From Roseovarius aestuarii (GTDB lineage: Bacteria > Pseudomonadota > Alphaproteobacteria > Rhodobacterales > Rhodobacteraceae), in the NCBI RefSeq assembly GCF_019966515.1, contig NZ_JAIMIB010000011.1, forward strand, positions 62,001-126,000: a DNA stretch of 64,000 bases, given 5' to 3'. Shown here one piece after another: positions 24,433 through 33,304 of this stretch (its first letter is position 1; each line of letters opens with the position of its first letter). The notes beneath the pieces are model-generated. The model had not been told where the DNA came from. It worked only from the letters and a program-made list of their open reading frames with translations, and did no database searches. The position numbers and the translations under genes were made by a program.

Positions 24433-26661
24433 GTGGGACGTGTCCGTACCATCACCCGCCGAAGCCTTCTGATCGGATCCGCCGCCGTGCTGGGCGGCGT
24501 GGTGTTTGGCGCGGTGATGTACAAGATCCCGCATCGTAATCCACTGCAAGGTGATAAGCAGGAAGGTCAGGCCGCGATCACGCCATATGTGCTGATCACA
24601 CCTGACGGGATCACACTGATCACCCCGCGCGCTGATAAGGGACAGGGTGCCTATTCTGTGCAAGCCGCCCTGATCGCCGAAGAGCTTGACGTGCGGCTGG
24701 ATCAGATCAACATCGATCCCGGCGCGCCCGCACCCGCCTATTACAACACCGCCTTGGCCAGCGATCTGCTGCCCTTCCGGTCGACAAACACCAACTACCT
24801 GACCGAGTTGGCGCGATCCATCGCTGACGCTCCGGTCAAGCTCCTGGGCATTCAGATCACCGGCGGTTCGACCACCGTTCCCGATGGGTATGAAAAGCTT
24901 CGCTGGGCCGGGGCCACGGCGCGCGAAACCCTCAAGGCCGCCGCCGCGCAACAGACCGGCCTGCCGGTTGCGCAACTGACCACCAGGGACGCGGAGGTCA
25001 TTCTGCCCGACGGCACTGCCGTCAGCTATGTCAGCCTGGCCTCCCGCGCCGCTGATATCGATCCGGTCAAGGTTGACGCGCTACGCGATCCGTCAGAATG
25101 GCGACTGATCGGCAAACCGATGCAGCGGATCGATATCACCGCCAAGTCGACCGGCCGGCAGGACTATGGCATCGACGTCAGGCTGCCCGGCATGCTGCAT
25201 GCCGCGGTGCGGCTCAATCCGCGACGCGGGCCGGTAAACGACTATAAGGCGACACAGGCCGAGACAATGCGCGGCGTCAAGGCGATCATCCCCGTGACTG
25301 ACGGCATCAGTGTTATCGCCGACAATAGCTGGCGGGCAATGCAAGCGGCGCAAGCGATCAAAGCTGACTGGGGCCCTGCCCCCTATCCGGCGGAAATGGT
25401 CGAGCATTGGCAGGCTCTCGCGGACAGCTTCGCCGAGGATCACCTCGACAGCCAGTTTCTTGACCAAGGCGATGTTACAGCCACAGATACCCCCATTATT
25501 GCCGAATATCGCGCGCCCTATCTAGCCCACGCCCCGCTAGAGCCGATCAACGCCACGGTACTGGTCACCGACACACGCATCGACATCTGGACCGGCACGC
25601 AAATCCCGCGTTTCATCCAGGCCAATATCTCGGCCCTCAGCGGGTTCGATCCGGATGACATCCATGTGCACGGTCAGATGATCGGCGGCAGCTTCGGTCA
25701 CCGGCTCGAAGATCAGGTGGTGCGTCACGCGACCGAGATCGCAATGCAGATGCGAGGCACGCCCATCAAGCTGACCTATAGCCGCGAGGAAGACTGCGCG
25801 CAGGACTTCACCCGCCAGATCGCGATGGCGCGACTGCGGGGCGGCGTGCGCGACGGCAAGGTCGAAACCTGCGATCTGGGCATTGCCATGCCGTCGATCA
25901 TCGCCTCGCAGATGAGCCGTCAGGGGGTGCCCATCGCTGGCCCTGACGCCCAGATCGTCGCCGGGGCCTGGGATCAGCCGTTTGATATTCCGAACTATCG
26001 CGTCACCGGCTATCGCGCCCCCGATCTGGCGCCGATCAGCTCCTGGCGCTCGGTCGGGGCCTCGACCAACGGGTTCTTTCATGATTGCGCCTTGGATGAA
26101 TTGATCCACGCGGCGGGCGCCGACCCGCTGGCCGAACGTATCCGGCTTTGCAATCACGATCCCTCACGCAAAGTGCTTGAGGTGGTCGGAGAGATGTCCG
26201 ATTGGAGCGCGGCAATGGATGAAGGCCAAGGCCGTGGCGTGGGGTTCTGTCTGTCCTTCGGCGTGCCCTGCGCGGTGGTGATCGAGGTCACGAACACGCC
26301 CCGGGGTATCCGTCTTGATAAGGCATTCGCCGCCGCCGATGTGGGCCGTATCATCGACCCGGTGAATTTCGAGGCACAGGTCTCGGGCGGGGTCATTTTC
26401 GGCCTCGGCCACGCGATCAATTGCGAGATCACCTATGCCGATGGCATGGCGGAGCAGGCGAATTATCATCAATATGAGGCCATGCGCCTCTACCAATGCC
26501 CGCAGGTCGAGATACGCGGGCTGGAGAACGGCGAACGCATCTGCGGCGTCGGCGAGCCCGGCGTTCCCCCCGCCGCCCCTGCGCTCGCCAATGCGATCTT
26601 TGCCGCCACCGGTCAACGGATCCGCGAAATGCCGTTCAACAAGCATATCGATTTCGTCTGA
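24433..26661 (+). CDS. molybdopterin-binding large subunit of xanthine-dehydrogenase-family oxidoreductase (IorB-like), Tat-exported
   Basis: A 742-residue catalytic subunit binding a molybdopterin-cytosine-dinucleotide-type cofactor. The start is a GTG 4 nt after the small-subunit stop. A twin-arginine signal (TRRSLLIGSAAVLGGVVFG, about residues 8-26) predicts Tat export of the folded heterodimer. Landmarks include the cofactor-binding GGSFGHRLEDQVV near 414 and the C-terminal GVGEPGVPPAAPALANA, whose glutamate is the catalytic base of the family. It would hydroxylate an N-heterocycle or aldehyde in the periplasm; the substrate cannot be predicted. The dihaem cytochrome gene follows at 9 nt and is the obvious electron acceptor. 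Confidence 0.9.
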   Translation: MGRVRTITRRSLLIGSAAVLGGVVFGAVMYKIPHRNPLQGDKQEGQAAITPYVLITPDGITLITPRADKGQGAYSVQAALIAEELDVRLDQINIDPGAPAPAYYNTALASDLLPFRSTNTNYLTELARSIADAPVKLLGIQITGGSTTVPDGYEKLRWAGATARETLKAAAAQQTGLPVAQLTTRDAEVILPDGTAVSYVSLASRAADIDPVKVDALRDPSEWRLIGKPMQRIDITAKSTGRQDYGIDVRLPGMLHAAVRLNPRRGPVNDYKATQAETMRGVKAIIPVTDGISVIADNSWRAMQAAQAIKADWGPAPYPAEMVEHWQALADSFAEDHLDSQFLDQGDVTATDTPIIAEYRAPYLAHAPLEPINATVLVTDTRIDIWTGTQIPRFIQANISALSGFDPDDIHVHGQMIGGSFGHRLEDQVVRHATEIAMQMRGTPIKLTYSREEDCAQDFTRQIAMARLRGGVRDGKVETCDLGIAMPSIIASQMSRQGVPIAGPDAQIVAGAWDQPFDIPNYRVTGYRAPDLAPISSWRSVGASTNGFFHDCALDELIHAAGADPLAERIRLCNHDPSRKVLEVVGEMSDWSAAMDEGQGRGVGFCLSFGVPCAVVIEVTNTPRGIRLDKAFAAADVGRIIDPVNFEAQVSGGVIFGLGHAINCEITYADGMAEQANYHQYEAMRLYQCPQVEIRGLENGERICGVGEPGVPPAAPALANAIFAATGQRIREMPFNKHIDFV

Positions 26662-26670
26662 AGGGTGGTC

Positions 26671-27231
26671 ATGAGGCTTCTTGTGTTCCTGTTCACGCTG
26701 TTGCCCCTCAGCGCCACGGCGCAAGATGGCGGCGGTCTTGCGGCCTGGGAGCGTATCTATCAGGTCACCTCGCACCCGCGCTGCGCCAACTGTCATGTCG
26801 GGCCTGACAACATCCCTCTCTGGTCTGGTCCCAGCTACGGCGACACCCGCGCTCATGGCATGCATATTACCGCTGGGGAAAGCCGCATCGGAGCCGAAAG
26901 CGTGTTGTGCTCTGCATGCCATGTCGCCACCACCCAGCCGAATGACACCCCCCACACGCCGCCCCATATTGATGGCGACTGGCGCTTGGCCCCGGTCGAA
27001 TTCGAATGGTTCGGCAAAAGCAGCCAGGAAGTGTGCACTCAGCTCCGCGAACCCAACCGCAATGGTGGCCGCAGCTTTGTCGAGCTTGCCGACCATCTTA
27101 AACACGACGCCTTCGTCGCCTGGGGGTTTGACCCGGGCGGCACCCGTGAGCCTGCCCCCTTCACGCTAGAGGGTCACGTGAACGACATGCTGGCATGGGG
27201 CGCGGCCGGACAGCCCTGCCCGGGCGATTAG
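26671..27231 (+). CDS. periplasmic dihaem c-type cytochrome, partner of the IorAB-like enzyme
   Basis: A 186-residue secreted protein with a Sec signal peptide (about residues 1-18, ending ATAQ) and two CxxCH haem-attachment motifs, CANCH near residue 33 and CSACH near 79. Its position 9 nt after the large-subunit gene makes it the likely electron acceptor that links the periplasmic hydroxylase to the respiratory chain; such proteins are often labelled isoquinoline 1-oxidoreductase subunit. The ATG at 26671 has AAGGGTGG just upstream. A GTG two codons earlier is an alternative. Confidence 0.85.
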   Translation: MRLLVFLFTLLPLSATAQDGGGLAAWERIYQVTSHPRCANCHVGPDNIPLWSGPSYGDTRAHGMHITAGESRIGAESVLCSACHVATTQPNDTPHTPPHIDGDWRLAPVEFEWFGKSSQEVCTQLREPNRNGGRSFVELADHLKHDAFVAWGFDPGGTREPAPFTLEGHVNDMLAWGAAGQPCPGD

Positions 27232-27268
27232 GCTTGCAGGCCAACCGGCGCACTGGTTCAAAAGGGCC

Positions 27269-28321
27269 ATGCGCCAGACCGTCACCACCGTTATACTGAT
27301 CTGCATCTCCGCGCTGACGGGTCTTGCGTCTGAATGGATTGGCCTGCCGCTGCCCTACCTGTTGGGCCCACTCTGCGTGACCGCGCTTATCGCCACCGCC
27401 CTGCCCGCCACCCTGCCCGATGGCTATGCCTTCCCCAACTGGCTGCGGATGATCTTCATCGCCGTCATTGGCCTGATGATCGGCGCACAGGTCCGGCCCG
27501 AGCTTTTTGCCGATGCCGGGCGTCTGGTGGCAAGCCTGCTGGCACTCATTGCCTTTGTCGCCCTGGCCCTGATCTACAATTATCAGGTGTTCCGGCTGGT
27601 TGGCGGCTATGATCGCGCCACCGCCTTCTATTCCAGCACACCCGGCGGGCTTTATGAATCGCTGGCGATGGGCGAGGCGGCAGGCGCCGACATGCCCCGC
27701 CTGATCCTGCAGCAATTCCTGCGGGTCATTGTCGTGGTCACGGTCCTGCCCATCGGCCTGTCGCTCTGGCTGGGGACGCCCGTGGGCAGCGCCGGCGGGA
27801 TGACGCTGGCGCGCGCCTCGGTTCCGCTTAATGTGTTGCCGGTGATCGTGGTCGCGGGCCTCATCGGCATGGTCGCCGGCAAGGGACTGCGCCTGCCCGC
27901 CGGGCAACTGACCGGGCCGATGGCGGTGGCCGCCCTGCTGTCACTCTCCGGCGTCATGCCACTCGATATCCCGCAATGGCTGGTCAATGACGCTCAGATC
28001 GTCATCGGCACCGCGCTTGGTATGCGCTTCACGGGGCTCAGCCGGGCACTCATCCTGCGCGGGCTTGGCCTTTCACTAGTCTCGGTGGGCGGGATGCTGG
28101 TGCTTGCGGCGGCCTTCGCGATCCTGCTGGCCCCGCAGGCAGGTGAAACCTTCGACGTAATGCTGATCAGCTTCGCCCCCGGCGGCGTCACCGAAATGGC
28201 ACTGGTCGCGCTCAGCCTTCAGGCCAACCCGGCCTTCGTCACCCTGCACCATATCGTCCGCATCCTGATCACCGTCATCGCCCTTGGCCTCACCCCCAAA
28301 CGCCTGCGCCGCCCCCTTTGA
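27269..28321 (+). CDS. AbrB-duplication family membrane protein
   Basis: A 350-residue integral membrane protein with about ten helices arranged as two related halves (compare MRMIFIAVIGLMIGAQV near residue 68 with NDAQIVIGTALGMRF near 238). This matches the family often annotated as AbrB transcriptional regulator or ammonia monooxygenase, names that are misleading: it is a membrane protein, probably a transporter, of unknown substrate. It starts 37 nt after the cytochrome gene and may be cotranscribed with the hydroxylase genes, possibly moving the substrate or product (inference). Confidence 0.85.
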   Translation: MRQTVTTVILICISALTGLASEWIGLPLPYLLGPLCVTALIATALPATLPDGYAFPNWLRMIFIAVIGLMIGAQVRPELFADAGRLVASLLALIAFVALALIYNYQVFRLVGGYDRATAFYSSTPGGLYESLAMGEAAGADMPRLILQQFLRVIVVVTVLPIGLSLWLGTPVGSAGGMTLARASVPLNVLPVIVVAGLIGMVAGKGLRLPAGQLTGPMAVAALLSLSGVMPLDIPQWLVNDAQIVIGTALGMRFTGLSRALILRGLGLSLVSVGGMLVLAAAFAILLAPQAGETFDVMLISFAPGGVTEMALVALSLQANPAFVTLHHIVRILITVIALGLTPKRLRRPL

Positions 28322-28344
28322 CAGGCGCTTCGCATTACGTTATC

Positions 28345-28358
28345 TGAACATTTGTTCA
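28345..28358. promoter_or_regulatory. perfect 14-bp palindrome upstream of SDR gene
   Basis: TGAACATTTGTTCA is a perfect inverted repeat (TGAACA-TT-TGTTCA) ending 22 nt before the SDR start codon, where it would overlap the core promoter. This is the form of a TetR- or similar dimer operator. No regulator gene is adjacent. Confidence 0.5.
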
Positions 28359-28380
28359 TTTACTGGCAGAGGGTACACTA

Positions 28381-29136
28381 ATGCGCATCACCGACACCGC
28401 CGCGATCGTCACCGGAGGGGCCTCGGGCCTGGGCGAAGCTACCGCGCGCCATTTACGTGACATGGGCGCGCAGGTCACGCTGCTGGACCGGGATACCGAA
28501 CGCGGTCAGACCGTCGCAGACGAAATCCGTGCCACGTTCGCGGAAACCGATGTGACCTCTGAAGCGTCCGTCAATGCTGCCATTTCCACTGCTGCATCGG
28601 CCATGGGCCGGATAACCGCTGCAATCAACTGCGCGGGTATCGCCACCGGGGCGAAAACACTCGGCAAGAACGGCCCGCACGATCTGGCCGCTTTCCAGCG
28701 CACCATCGACATAAATCTGGTGGGCAGCTTCAACGTCGCCCGTCTTGCTGCCATCGAAATCGCAAAAAACGATCCCCTGCCCGACGGCACCCGTGGCGTC
28801 ATCATCAATACCGCCTCTATCGCTGCCTTCGATGGCCAGAAAGGCCAGACTGCCTATGCGGCATCTAAGGGCGGGATTGTCGGCCTCAGCCTGCCCATGG
28901 CCCGTGATCTCGCGCGCGAGGGTATTCGCGTGATGGCAATTGCGCCGGGCACATTTCTGACGCCGATGCTGCAAGGGTTGCCCACCGAAGTGACCGAAGC
29001 ACTAGCACAAGACGTCACCTTTCCGAAACGGCTGGGCGACCCGGCAGAATTCGCCGCGCTGGCGCGCTTCATCGTCGAATGCGACTATCTGAACGGCGAA
29101 ACCATCCGCCTCGATGGCGCGCTCAGGATGCAATAA
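28381..29136 (+). CDS. short-chain dehydrogenase/reductase, 3-hydroxyacyl-CoA dehydrogenase type 2-like
   Basis: A 251-residue classical SDR. The NAD-binding TGGASGLGEATA motif is at residues 11-22, the NCAGIA motif near 83, catalytic serine in INTASIAAFDG near 141 and the YxxxK pair in TAYAASKGG near 157-161. The overall pattern, including LPDGTRGVIINTAS and LGDPAEFAALARFI, resembles 3-hydroxyacyl-CoA dehydrogenase type 2 (HSD17B10 type), which would act in fatty or branched-chain acyl-CoA oxidation. It is transcribed alone and has an operator-like palindrome in its promoter region. Confidence 0.9.
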   Translation: MRITDTAAIVTGGASGLGEATARHLRDMGAQVTLLDRDTERGQTVADEIRATFAETDVTSEASVNAAISTAASAMGRITAAINCAGIATGAKTLGKNGPHDLAAFQRTIDINLVGSFNVARLAAIEIAKNDPLPDGTRGVIINTASIAAFDGQKGQTAYAASKGGIVGLSLPMARDLAREGIRVMAIAPGTFLTPMLQGLPTEVTEALAQDVTFPKRLGDPAEFAALARFIVECDYLNGETIRLDGALRMQ

Positions 29137-29152
29137 ATCACCGAAATTGCGC

Positions 29153-30976
29153 TCAGTCGGCCTGTTCGGCCTTTTCCGCCAACATCAGCCATTCCTCTTC
29201 GGCGCCCATGAGTTTTTCCTGCCGCTCCGCCAGTGCCTCGGACGCTTTCCGAAACTTGACCGGTTCACGCGAAAAAAGCTCGGGATCAGCCAACAAGCGT
29301 TCCAACTTTGTGATCTCCGCCTGCCAGCGATCCATCAGGCCCGGTAACTCCTCCAACCGGTGCTTTTCGGTAAAAGACAGCCCCTTGGATGCCTGCTTAT
29401 CTCGCGTTACATTCTGGTCTTTGGTCTTTGGTTTTTTTGCGTGCGTTTCTCTATCGGCCAGCGTGTTTTCGGCTTTTTGCGCCTGATAATCGCTCCAACC
29501 ACCTGCATAGACCGTGGTACGTCCGCCGCCTTCAAAGGCGATGGTCGTGGTCGTCACCCGATCCAGAAAATCGCGATCGTGGCTGACCAGAAGCACGGTG
29601 CCATCGTAGTCGTCCAGCAACTCCTGCAACAGATCCAGCGTCTCGATGTCCAAATCGTTGGTGGGCTCGTCCAGTACCAGCAGATTGCTTTCCTTCGCCA
29701 TCAACTTGGCCAGCAACAACCGTGCCTTTTCTCCACCGGAAAGCGAGCGCACAGGCGCCCGCGCTTGCCGTTCGTCGAACAGGAAGTCCTTCAGATATCC
29801 AACCACATGGCGGGGCTGCCCCCGGACAAGCACCTGATCCGCCTGTCCCGAGACGCGCATTTCCTTGTCACCGGTCAGGCTTTCCCAAAGGGTCATTTCA
29901 GGATCAAGCTGCGCGCGGGTCTGGTCAAAAACCGCGACCAGCAGACTGGTGCCGTGGGTAACGTCCCCTGTATCGGGTTCGATCTCTTTCAGCAGCAATT
30001 TCAGCAGCGTTGTTTTACCCACGCCGTTCGGACCAACAAAAGCCACCCGATCACCGCGCTGCACTTTAAGGTCGAACGCCGTCAGGATTTGCCGCCCGTC
30101 GTAGGATTTCGCGATCCCGCGCGCCTCAATCACCTTTTTACCGGATTTGGGACCGGATGTGAGCGCCATCGCCGCCGTTCCCTGCCGTTTGATCTGGCCC
30201 GCGCGCTCTGCCCGTAAAGCCTGTAACGCCCGCACCCGGCCCTGATTACGCTTGCGCCGGGCGCTTATACCCTCCACGGCCCATCGCGCCTCGGATTTAA
30301 TCTTGCGGTTGAGTTTGTGGCGCTGCTGATCTTCTTCTTCCCAAACTTTGTCACGCCAGGCCTCAAAAGCGTCAAAACCCTTTTCCTGCCGACGCGCCAT
30401 TCCCCTGTCAATCCAGAGGGTTGCCTGGGAAAGCTCACACAAAAATTCTCGGTCATGGCTAATTAAAATATAACCCGCGCGGGTCTGCTTCAGCTCGCTC
30501 TCCAACCAACCGATCGCTTCGATATCCAGATGGTTCGTCGGCTCATCCAGCAACATCAGATCAGGCGCTTCGGCCATCAGCTTGGCCAATGCGGCGCGGC
30601 GTCTCTCGCCGCCCGACGCGGTGGAGACCGGGCGCGCGGGATCGAATTTCAAACCTTCACCCGCCCGCTCGACCCGGTACATCTCACCCGCATCAAGCCC
30701 GCTTGCAGCATAATCCCCCAGCGTGGAAAACCCGGCCATTTCAGGTTCTTGCTCCATGTAGCCCACGCTGACTCCCGGCGTCACCACGCGGGCGCCACGA
30801 TCAGGTTCGACCAGCCCTGCCATTACCTTCATCAAAGTAGATTTGCCCGACCCGTTGCGTCCCACCAGCGCCATCCGGTCCCGCTCATGCACGATCAGAG
30901 ATAAATCATCAAAAACCGGCTCACCACCGAAGGTAAGAGAAATATCAGTGAGTTGAAGAAGAGGAGCCCGCGCCAT
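29153..30976 (-). CDS. uup: ABC-F family ATPase, Uup-like
   Basis: A 607-residue soluble protein with two ABC ATPase domains and no membrane segment. Walker A motifs are GRNGSGKST (near residue 38) and GPNGVGKTT (near 317); signature motifs ASGGERRRAALAKLM and LSGGEKARLLLAKL each precede LLDEPTNHLD and LDEPTNDLD. A linker between the domains and a C-terminal coiled-coil region (about 535-605, rich in Glu, Lys and Leu) fit the Uup subgroup, whose members act on ribosomes or nucleic-acid structure rather than transport. The start at 30976 gives the standard beginning of the first domain. Confidence 0.92.
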   Translation of the reverse strand: MARAPLLQLTDISLTFGGEPVFDDLSLIVHERDRMALVGRNGSGKSTLMKVMAGLVEPDRGARVVTPGVSVGYMEQEPEMAGFSTLGDYAASGLDAGEMYRVERAGEGLKFDPARPVSTASGGERRRAALAKLMAEAPDLMLLDEPTNHLDIEAIGWLESELKQTRAGYILISHDREFLCELSQATLWIDRGMARRQEKGFDAFEAWRDKVWEEEDQQRHKLNRKIKSEARWAVEGISARRKRNQGRVRALQALRAERAGQIKRQGTAAMALTSGPKSGKKVIEARGIAKSYDGRQILTAFDLKVQRGDRVAFVGPNGVGKTTLLKLLLKEIEPDTGDVTHGTSLLVAVFDQTRAQLDPEMTLWESLTGDKEMRVSGQADQVLVRGQPRHVVGYLKDFLFDERQARAPVRSLSGGEKARLLLAKLMAKESNLLVLDEPTNDLDIETLDLLQELLDDYDGTVLLVSHDRDFLDRVTTTTIAFEGGGRTTVYAGGWSDYQAQKAENTLADRETHAKKPKTKDQNVTRDKQASKGLSFTEKHRLEELPGLMDRWQAEITKLERLLADPELFSREPVKFRKASEALAERQEKLMGAEEEWLMLAEKAEQAD

Positions 30977-30986
30977 GTTGGGCGGG

Positions 30987-31748
30987 CTACCCCGCCAATG
31001 GCGGCGCGTCAAGCTGTTGCGCCAGCGCGCGCAACCATCTTTTACGGGCGGCAGGAATCGTACATACCTCGAGCCCGGTAAAGACATGCAGGGTGTTCAG
31101 GTGCCAATCCACCACTGCGTGATCACTGACCCAACCGCCCATCGTCAGATAGATCTGCAACAGCGGTGGCATCCTTTGCATCGCCAACCGCATATCAGGC
31201 TTGTGATCCTGCAGGTCACGGGCAAAGCAGAAGACCGAAGGCGCCTTGACCGCTGGCGCCCATGACGCCGGCGCAAGATAGCGGTCTTTCAGCAGGGCGA
31301 ACACCTCGTGATAGATACCTGTGGCTGTACCGGGGAACGACGAGCATCCAAGCAAAAGCTCCACGGCGTTCTCATCGACATAGCGCGTGATCGCCCCCCA
31401 CGCGACGCGCAGGATATCTGGATCGTTGACGTCGGGATGTACGCAGAACCGGCCAAGTTCGACCATCTTGCCGGGATAGTGTTTTAGCGCTGCCAGCCCG
31501 TAAAATTGCGCGGAGTAGCTGCGACTGATATCGGCCCCACGAGAAATCGGCAGCATCCGGAAACAACAGACCAGACGACCCGTTACCATGTCATCTATCA
31601 GGACATGTGTGCAAATATTGTCGAACGCATCCCGGTCAAACCCATCGCCACCCAGGAAGGCCGTATGCCGAAGGGCCTGCGCCTGCTGCAGGTCATGTTT
31701 GCTGTATCCAACGCGGGCATTGTACCGAGAGTTGATCTGGTAGGGCAT
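30987..31748 (-). CDS. olsB: L-ornithine N(alpha)-acyltransferase (ornithine lipid synthesis)
   Basis: A 253-residue GNAT-fold enzyme of the OlsB group: it transfers a 3-hydroxyacyl chain from ACP to ornithine, giving lyso-ornithine lipid. Conserved stretches are LRHTAFLGG, VLIDDMVTGRLVCCFRML, the YSAQFYGL motif, VELGRFCVHPD and LLGCSSFPGT. The ATG at 31748 has a GAGG site 6 nt upstream; an in-frame TTG at 31766 is less likely. The O-acyltransferase olsA, often adjacent, is not in this neighbourhood. It lies 10 nt upstream of the ABC-F gene on the same strand. Confidence 0.87.
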   Translation of the reverse strand: MPYQINSRYNARVGYSKHDLQQAQALRHTAFLGGDGFDRDAFDNICTHVLIDDMVTGRLVCCFRMLPISRGADISRSYSAQFYGLAALKHYPGKMVELGRFCVHPDVNDPDILRVAWGAITRYVDENAVELLLGCSSFPGTATGIYHEVFALLKDRYLAPASWAPAVKAPSVFCFARDLQDHKPDMRLAMQRMPPLLQIYLTMGGWVSDHAVVDWHLNTLHVFTGLEVCTIPAARKRWLRALAQQLDAPPLAG

Positions 31749-31826
31749 GTCGAACCTCACCGCCAATCATAACAGGCTCCCGGCATTAGCAGACAGGCGT
31801 TTCGGGTCCGCTCACCGTGGCTCCAA

Positions 31827-32282
31827 TCAGTTGAATAGATCGCCAGGGTTGAGATTGCCGATATTGGCCAGAAGCTGGCGCAAGAGATTGTTGCCAACTA
31901 CCGAAGAATCCGTCACGCGGCGCGTCAGTGGCACGATATTTCCGTCCTCCAGCCCAAAGCGTTCGATATTGGCGATCCTATCCCCCTGATCAAAACTGAT
32001 CGCCAGCACTTGGCGCTCGACCACTTCGGGTTTGAACGCGCCAAATGTCCGGATGCGACTACGAATATAGTAATAGTCGCCTTCGCTCAGCACGCCAGAG
32101 GCGGATGGCGGGCCGATCACGTCATCGACGGTAGCTCGATTGTCGACGCCGACAACCAGTTCTGCGAGGTCCTTTTCGGATGGGACATAACCATGATTCT
32201 GGTACGTTGCCGAACACGATGCGGCAAACATCAGGCACACGACCACAACCGCCCTACTGAAACAAAATCTGACCCCAAACAT
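31827..32282 (-). CDS. bamE: BamE/SmpA outer-membrane assembly lipoprotein
   Basis: A 151-residue lipoprotein: signal sequence to about residue 22 with a lipobox-like FAASC, making C23 the lipidated cysteine, then the SmpA/OmlA domain (VGVDNRATVDDVIGPPSASGVL and the YYYIRSRIRTFG segment). BamE is the small periplasmic-facing component of the BAM complex that inserts outer-membrane proteins. It is divergent from the DUF177 gene, an arrangement common in Rhodobacterales. A longer-than-usual C-terminal tail (about 30 residues, ending NPGDLFN) follows the domain. Confidence 0.88.
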   Translation of the reverse strand: MFGVRFCFSRAVVVVCLMFAASCSATYQNHGYVPSEKDLAELVVGVDNRATVDDVIGPPSASGVLSEGDYYYIRSRIRTFGAFKPEVVERQVLAISFDQGDRIANIERFGLEDGNIVPLTRRVTDSSVVGNNLLRQLLANIGNLNPGDLFN

Positions 32283-32372
32283 CTACGACCCCTTGATCAT
32301 GGTGTGTTCCACCTTTTATCCCGCTTACAACAAGGTAGTACAATGGTTCAAGAAAGGATGCGAGATTCGCCC

Positions 32373-32921
32373 ATGCCCCACGACATGTCTCAAAGCGCCG
32401 TCCTGCGGGTCGCCGACCTGCCGCAGAACCACGCGACCGCCTTTCACCTGACCCCGGACAAGGCCGCGCGGGCGCAGATCGCCGAGGTGCTTGGCATGCT
32501 AGGGGTTCGCAAGCTGGACTTCAAAGGAATGGTCCAAACCGAGGGCAAAACCGATTGGCGTCTTGAAGCACAGCTCGGGGCCACCGTCGAACAATCTTGC
32601 ATCGTGACGCTTGAACCCGTGGTCACGCGAATCGATCAACCTGTCACCCGCCTTCTGGTCGCGGATCTTCCGGTCAATCTGGAGGAAGAGATCGAAATGC
32701 CGGAAGATGACAACCAGGAATCGCTTGGCACCGAAATCGACCTGTTGCGCATCATGACCGAGGCGCTGGCGCTTGCCTTGCCCGACTACCCGCGCCGCGA
32801 TGATGCAACGCTGGATCAGAGCCAATTTTCAGCCCCGGGGACCACCCCGATGACCGATGCGGAAATCAAGCCATTTGCGGGTCTGGCACAGTTGAAAGAA
32901 AAACTGGAAAAAGGAGAGTGA
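32373..32921 (+). CDS. DUF177 (YceD) family protein
   Basis: A protein of about 182 residues with the DUF177 pattern: a beta-rich centre containing LGATVEQSCIVTLEPVVTRI and the acidic DLPVNLEEEIEMPEDD stretch, then LLRIMTEALALALPDYPRRD. The gene lies upstream of rpmF, the standard position of yceD; in other bacteria YceD is linked with 23S rRNA accumulation. The start is uncertain: 32373 (MPHDMSQ) places about nine residues before the conserved LRVADL, but in-frame ATGs at 32343 and 32358 are also open. A hairpin follows the stop. Confidence 0.88.
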   Translation: MPHDMSQSAVLRVADLPQNHATAFHLTPDKAARAQIAEVLGMLGVRKLDFKGMVQTEGKTDWRLEAQLGATVEQSCIVTLEPVVTRIDQPVTRLLVADLPVNLEEEIEMPEDDNQESLGTEIDLLRIMTEALALALPDYPRRDDATLDQSQFSAPGTTPMTDAEIKPFAGLAQLKEKLEKGE

Positions 32922-32922
32922 T

Positions 32923-32946
32923 AGGGGCGAGAAAACGCTTGCCCCT
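32923..32946 (+). terminator. hairpin after DUF177 gene (possible attenuator)
   Basis: A 9-bp stem AGGGGCGAG / CTTGCCCCT (one G-T pair) with loop AAAACG starts directly after the stop codon. No T-run follows, so it may be a weak terminator, an mRNA-stabilising hairpin or a processing site before rpmF rather than a full terminator. Confidence 0.4.
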
Positions 32947-33074
32947 GCAACAATTCGCTGTATTTTCGCGCTCTCATCGGAATTTGGGGTTGAACCGTCG
33001 GCTCATCACTGATTATGAGCCGCGAACACTCGTGAAACCGGGCCGGATGGGCCCACAGGAATTGAGGTTGTGAC

Positions 33075-33281
33075 ATGGCTGTCCAACAGAACAAAGTATC
33101 GAAATCGCGCCGCAACAACCGTCGTGCGCATGATGCACTGGTTGCGGCAAACCCAAACGAATGCCCCAACTGCGGCGAGCTGAAGCGCCCGCATCACGTC
33201 TGCGCGGCCTGCGGCCACTATGCCGACCGTGAAGTTGTCGCATTGGCCGATGAAGTCGATCTGGACGACGACGCGGCATAA
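33075..33281 (+). CDS. rpmF: 50S ribosomal protein L32
   Basis: A 68-residue basic protein, the L32 component of the large ribosomal subunit. The N-terminal half ([19 protein letters not shown]) is rRNA-binding and the C-terminal half carries a zinc-ribbon with cysteine pairs CPNC and CAAC. It is followed at 23 nt by plsX, the conserved rpmF-plsX-fabH order. A hairpin and about 130 nt of leader lie between the DUF177 gene and rpmF, so rpmF may also have its own promoter. Confidence 0.97.
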   Translation: MAVQQNKVSKSRRNNRRAHDALVAANPNECPNCGELKRPHHVCAACGHYADREVVALADEVDLDDDAA

Positions 33282-33304
33282 CCGCCTAAAGGACGACCGC
33301 CCGA

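Noticed and set aside
28345..28358. Reading the palindrome GAAC-N4-GTTC as a LexA/SOS box
   Set aside because: That spacing is the Gram-positive type; alphaproteobacterial LexA uses direct GTTC-N7-GTTC, and the downstream SDR is not an SOS gene.
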